Shown piece by piece: positions 30,711-32,645 of a stretch of 32,645 nucleotides of DNA. The DNA is from Actinomadura sp. GC306. Lineage in GTDB: Bacteria; Actinomycetota; Actinomycetes; Streptosporangiales; Streptosporangiaceae. Each line of letters starts with the position of its first letter. Position 1 is the first letter of the stretch. The notes beneath the pieces were generated by a model. That model was not told the DNA's origin. It made no database searches and worked only from the letters and a program-made list of their open reading frames with translations. Position numbers and translations under genes: made by a program. The DNA is taken from the NCBI RefSeq assembly GCF_004348665.1, contig NZ_SMKM01000038.1, positions 1 through 32,645 on the forward strand. Reading direction: 5' to 3'.

Positions 30711-31671
30711 GGCCGGTCGCCTCCCGCGTCCGCACGTCGAATGCCGCGCGCAATCGTCGCACAGCGAACTCCCGCGCCCGGACACCGGCGTCGAACTGCT
30801 CCGGGAGCAGGAAGAACGAGTGCACGACGCCGTCGTAGCGGCGCGCCTCCACCGGCACCCCGGCGGCGGCGAGCCGGCGCGCGTACGCCTCGCCCTCGTC
30901 GCGCAGGATGTCGTACTCCGCGGTGATCACGGTCGCGGGGGCGGCGCCGGCGAGGTCCGGGGCGCGCAGCGGGGCGAGCCGGAAGTCGGCGGGGTCGGCG
31001 CCGGCCCGGTAGAGCTCCATGAACCGGGCGAGCGTGCCGGCGTCCAGCGCGTACCCGGTCCCGAACTCCCGCCAGCTCGGGGCGTCCATGGCCGTGTCGG
31101 TCACCGGGTAGACGAGCAGCTGGTGGACGAGCGGCACGCCGCGGTCGCGGGCGAGCAGCGCCACCGCCGCGGCGAGGTTGCCGCCCGCGCTGTCCCCGGC
31201 CACCGCGAGGGCGCCGGGCAGGACGCCGTAGCGGTGCGGCTCGCGCGCCGCGGACGCCACGACGGCCCAGGCGTCGTCGACGGCGGCGGGGAACGGGTGC
31301 TCGGGCGCCAGCCGGTAGCCGACGTTCAGCACGGCGCATCCGGCGGCGGCCGCGATGTCGCGGCACGTGGCGTCCACGTCGTCGATCCCCCCGAGGACCC
31401 ACGCGCCCCCGTGCAGGTACACGACCGCGGGCAGCGGCCCGCGCTCCGCAGGCTCCGGCCGGTACAGCCGCACCGGGACGGGGCCGCCCGGCCCCCGCAC
31501 GGTGAGGTCGCGCACCTCCGGCAGCTCGGGGCCGGCGGGGGACGGCACCGCCGCGGCCCTCTCCCGCAGCTGCTCGATCGTCGGTTCCGCCGCGCCCCCC
31601 GCGCCGGACGGCAGCGCCGTCCAGCCCGCCACGAACTCCAGGAAGCTCACGGTCTGCGGGTGCAGCGGCAT
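30691..31671 (-). CDS. Alpha/beta hydrolase, hormone-sensitive-lipase type esterase
   Basis: A 326-residue esterase of the HSL (family IV) group. It has [11 protein letters not shown] (the HGG oxyanion hole), [17 protein letters not shown], the nucleophile elbow GDSAGGN with Ser at about residue 161, the acid in EYDILRDEG, and His in [10 protein letters not shown]. These enzymes hydrolyse short to medium acyl esters in the cytoplasm or at the cell surface; no signal peptide is seen, so cytoplasmic. The ATG at 31671 has GGAGG seven bases upstream. It overlaps the crotonase gene by 20 bp. It may release acids that the neighbouring CoA-dependent genes degrade, which is inference. Confidence 0.93.
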   Translation of the reverse strand: MPLHPQTVSFLEFVAGWTALPSGAGGAAEPTIEQLRERAAAVPSPAGPELPEVRDLTVRGPGGPVPVRLYRPEPAERGPLPAVVYLHGGAWVLGGIDDVDATCRDIAAAAGCAVLNVGYRLAPEHPFPAAVDDAWAVVASAAREPHRYGVLPGALAVAGDSAGGNLAAAVALLARDRGVPLVHQLLVYPVTDTAMDAPSWREFGTGYALDAGTLARFMELYRAGADPADFRLAPLRAPDLAGAAPATVITAEYDILRDEGEAYARRLAAAGVPVEARRYDGVVHSFFLLPEQFDAGVRAREFAVRRLRAAFDVRTREATGHGQRAV

Positions 31672-31759
31672 GCGGCGGCCTCCGGGGGTCTGCGGCGAGA
31701 TGTACCGGATCGCTTCCCCCAGGCCGCCGGGTCAATCCCCGCCCGCGCCGGGCATCGCG

Positions 31760-31780
31760 CCGGCCCGGGCAGCGGGCCGG
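31760..31780 (-). terminator. Terminator hairpin after the PuuD-like gene
   Basis: CCGGCCCG (31760-31767), five-base loop, CGGGCCGG (31773-31780): a perfect 8-bp GC stem six bases after the stop at 31787 on the minus strand. There is no T-run. It separates the amidotransferase-like gene from the esterase gene. Confidence 0.55.
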
Positions 31781-31786
31781 TCCGGG

Positions 31787-32539
31787 TCAGCGGCCGGCGG
31801 CCTCGGCGACCAGGGCCTCGAACAGCCGGCCGTCGCCGGACTCCTCCGGGTGCCACTGGACGGCGAGGCCGAAGCGGTGCCCCTGCAGCTCGACGGCCTC
31901 GACCACCTGGTCCTCCGCCCAGGCCACCGCCGCCAGGCCCCGGCCGAGCCGGCTCACCGCCTGGTGGTGGTAGGTCGGCACGTCGGCGTGGTCGCCCATG
32001 ACCTTGCCGACCAGGCTGGTCGCGCTGATCTGCACCGGATGCGAGCCGACCAGTCCGCTCTCCGGCGCGTGCCCGTCATGGCCCACCGCCTCCGGCAGGT
32101 GCTGGACGAGCGCTCCCCCGCGCGCCACGTTCAGGACCTGCATCCCCCGGCAGGTGGCCAGGAAGGGGAGGCCGGCGTCCACGACCGCGCGGGCGAGCGC
32201 CAGCTCGAAGCGGTCGCGCTGCGGCTGCGGCGGGCCCGTCAGGGCGTGCCGGGCGGCCCCGTAGAGCTCGGGATCGAGGTCGCCGCCGCCCGCGAGGACG
32301 ATGCCGTCCAGCCGCCCGACCAGCGCGTCCACCCCGCGCAGGCTCGCGGTCGGGGGCAGCATGACCGGGACCCCGCCGGCCCGCTCGACGGCGCGGACGT
32401 AGGGCACCGGCAGGAGCGCGGCCTCGCGCACCCAGACCCCCCAGCGGGCCGGCTCCTGGTAGGTGGTGATGCCGATGAGCGGCGGCGCGCCGGCACCGGC
32501 GGCGGTCGGGGCCGGCGCCCCGCGGATGGCCTCTGACAT
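31787..32539 (-). CDS. Class I glutamine amidotransferase-like hydrolase (PuuD/gamma-Glu-GABA hydrolase type)
   Basis: A 250-residue member of the peptidase C26 family. It has PLIGITTYQEPARWGVW at the N-terminus, GIVLAGGGDLDPELYG, the nucleophile Cys at about residue 130 in LATCRGMQVLNVARGG, DHADVPTYHHQAVSRLG, and the His-Glu pair in AVQWHPEES. Members cleave gamma-glutamyl bonds, for example gamma-glutamyl-GABA in polyamine breakdown. In actinomycetes such genes often neighbour glutamine-synthetase-like gamma-glutamylpolyamine synthetases; if so here, that gene lies beyond the window edge. The ATG at 32539 has AGGGGGA about nine bases upstream. The substrate is a family-based guess. Confidence 0.9.
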   Translation of the reverse strand: MSEAIRGAPAPTAAGAGAPPLIGITTYQEPARWGVWVREAALLPVPYVRAVERAGGVPVMLPPTASLRGVDALVGRLDGIVLAGGGDLDPELYGAARHALTGPPQPQRDRFELALARAVVDAGLPFLATCRGMQVLNVARGGALVQHLPEAVGHDGHAPESGLVGSHPVQISATSLVGKVMGDHADVPTYHHQAVSRLGRGLAAVAWAEDQVVEAVELQGHRFGLAVQWHPEESGDGRLFEALVAEAAGR

Positions 32540-32645
32540 GCCCGGTTTCCCCCTGTCGTGCGTTGGCCACGGGACGACTGCCGAGATGGGCGGTTCGTCG
32601 TGTTCGGCTGCCCCTCATGGTGCCTCACCCGCCCCCGGGCCGTCC

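Noticed and set aside
32540-32645. Start of another gene at the right edge
   Set aside because: No frame with coding character or ribosome site is visible in these last 106 bases; it is treated as the promoter region of the PuuD-like gene.

Overview
The window is about 74% GC by eye with strong G/C third-position bias, GTG and TTG starts, GTGA/ATGA gene junctions and purine-rich ribosome sites. Together with large STAND ATPases, an SigG-type ECF sigma factor, a one-chain acyl-CoA carboxylase and many FadE-like dehydrogenases, this points to a filamentous actinomycete. A Thermomonosporaceae/Streptosporangiales-type genome is my best guess, which is an inference. I see no phage, transposase, tRNA, rRNA or CRISPR array. 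No gap between genes exceeds 300 bases; the largest are 13297-13506, 28529-28706, 8667-8844 and 7508-7694.

Region 1 (1-1835): the 3' two thirds of a cyanophycin synthetase gene, cut by the window edge. Region 2 (1796-7507, all minus): a compact aromatic catabolism operon in transcription order pcaH-pcaG-pcaB-pcaD-pcaC-iclR-pobA. PobA turns 4-hydroxybenzoate into protocatechuate; PcaHG opens the ring; PcaB, PcaC and PcaD carry the product to 3-oxoadipate. pcaD and pcaC are separate genes, not a pcaL fusion. The last thiolase steps (pcaIJ, pcaF) are not in the window. Region 3 (7695-8666): an ECF sigma factor with a C-terminal SnoaL-like domain.

Region 4 (8845-17247) is the most unusual part. 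Two giant STAND NTPases are transcribed divergently from a 210-bp gap. On the minus strand is a 1483-residue NB-ARC protein with about 24 forty-residue TPR-like repeats that hold a strict 120-nt period at DNA level. On the plus strand is a 1246-residue protein made of HTH, nSTAND1 NTPase, one membrane helix and 14 WD40 blades. Their function is unknown.

Region 5 (17291-19370): an XdhC-type Rossmann protein, and divergent from it a universal stress protein overlapping a PLP-dependent D-cysteine desulfhydrase/ACC deaminase-like enzyme. Region 6 (19420-30710) is a fatty acyl/isoprenoid/steroid-like CoA catabolism island: a pair of overlapping acyl-CoA dehydrogenase genes behind a clear promoter plus TetR-type palindrome, a SnoaL-like protein, an SDR, a fused BC-BCCP-CT acyl-CoA carboxylase divergent from a TetR regulator, an aldehyde dehydrogenase, a third acyl-CoA dehydrogenase and a crotonase-fold protein. 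Region 7 (30691-32539): an HSL-type esterase overlapping the crotonase gene, and a class I glutamine amidotransferase-like (PuuD-type) hydrolase. GC-rich hairpins between convergent genes at 19371-19407 and 23141-23169 probably act as bidirectional terminators.
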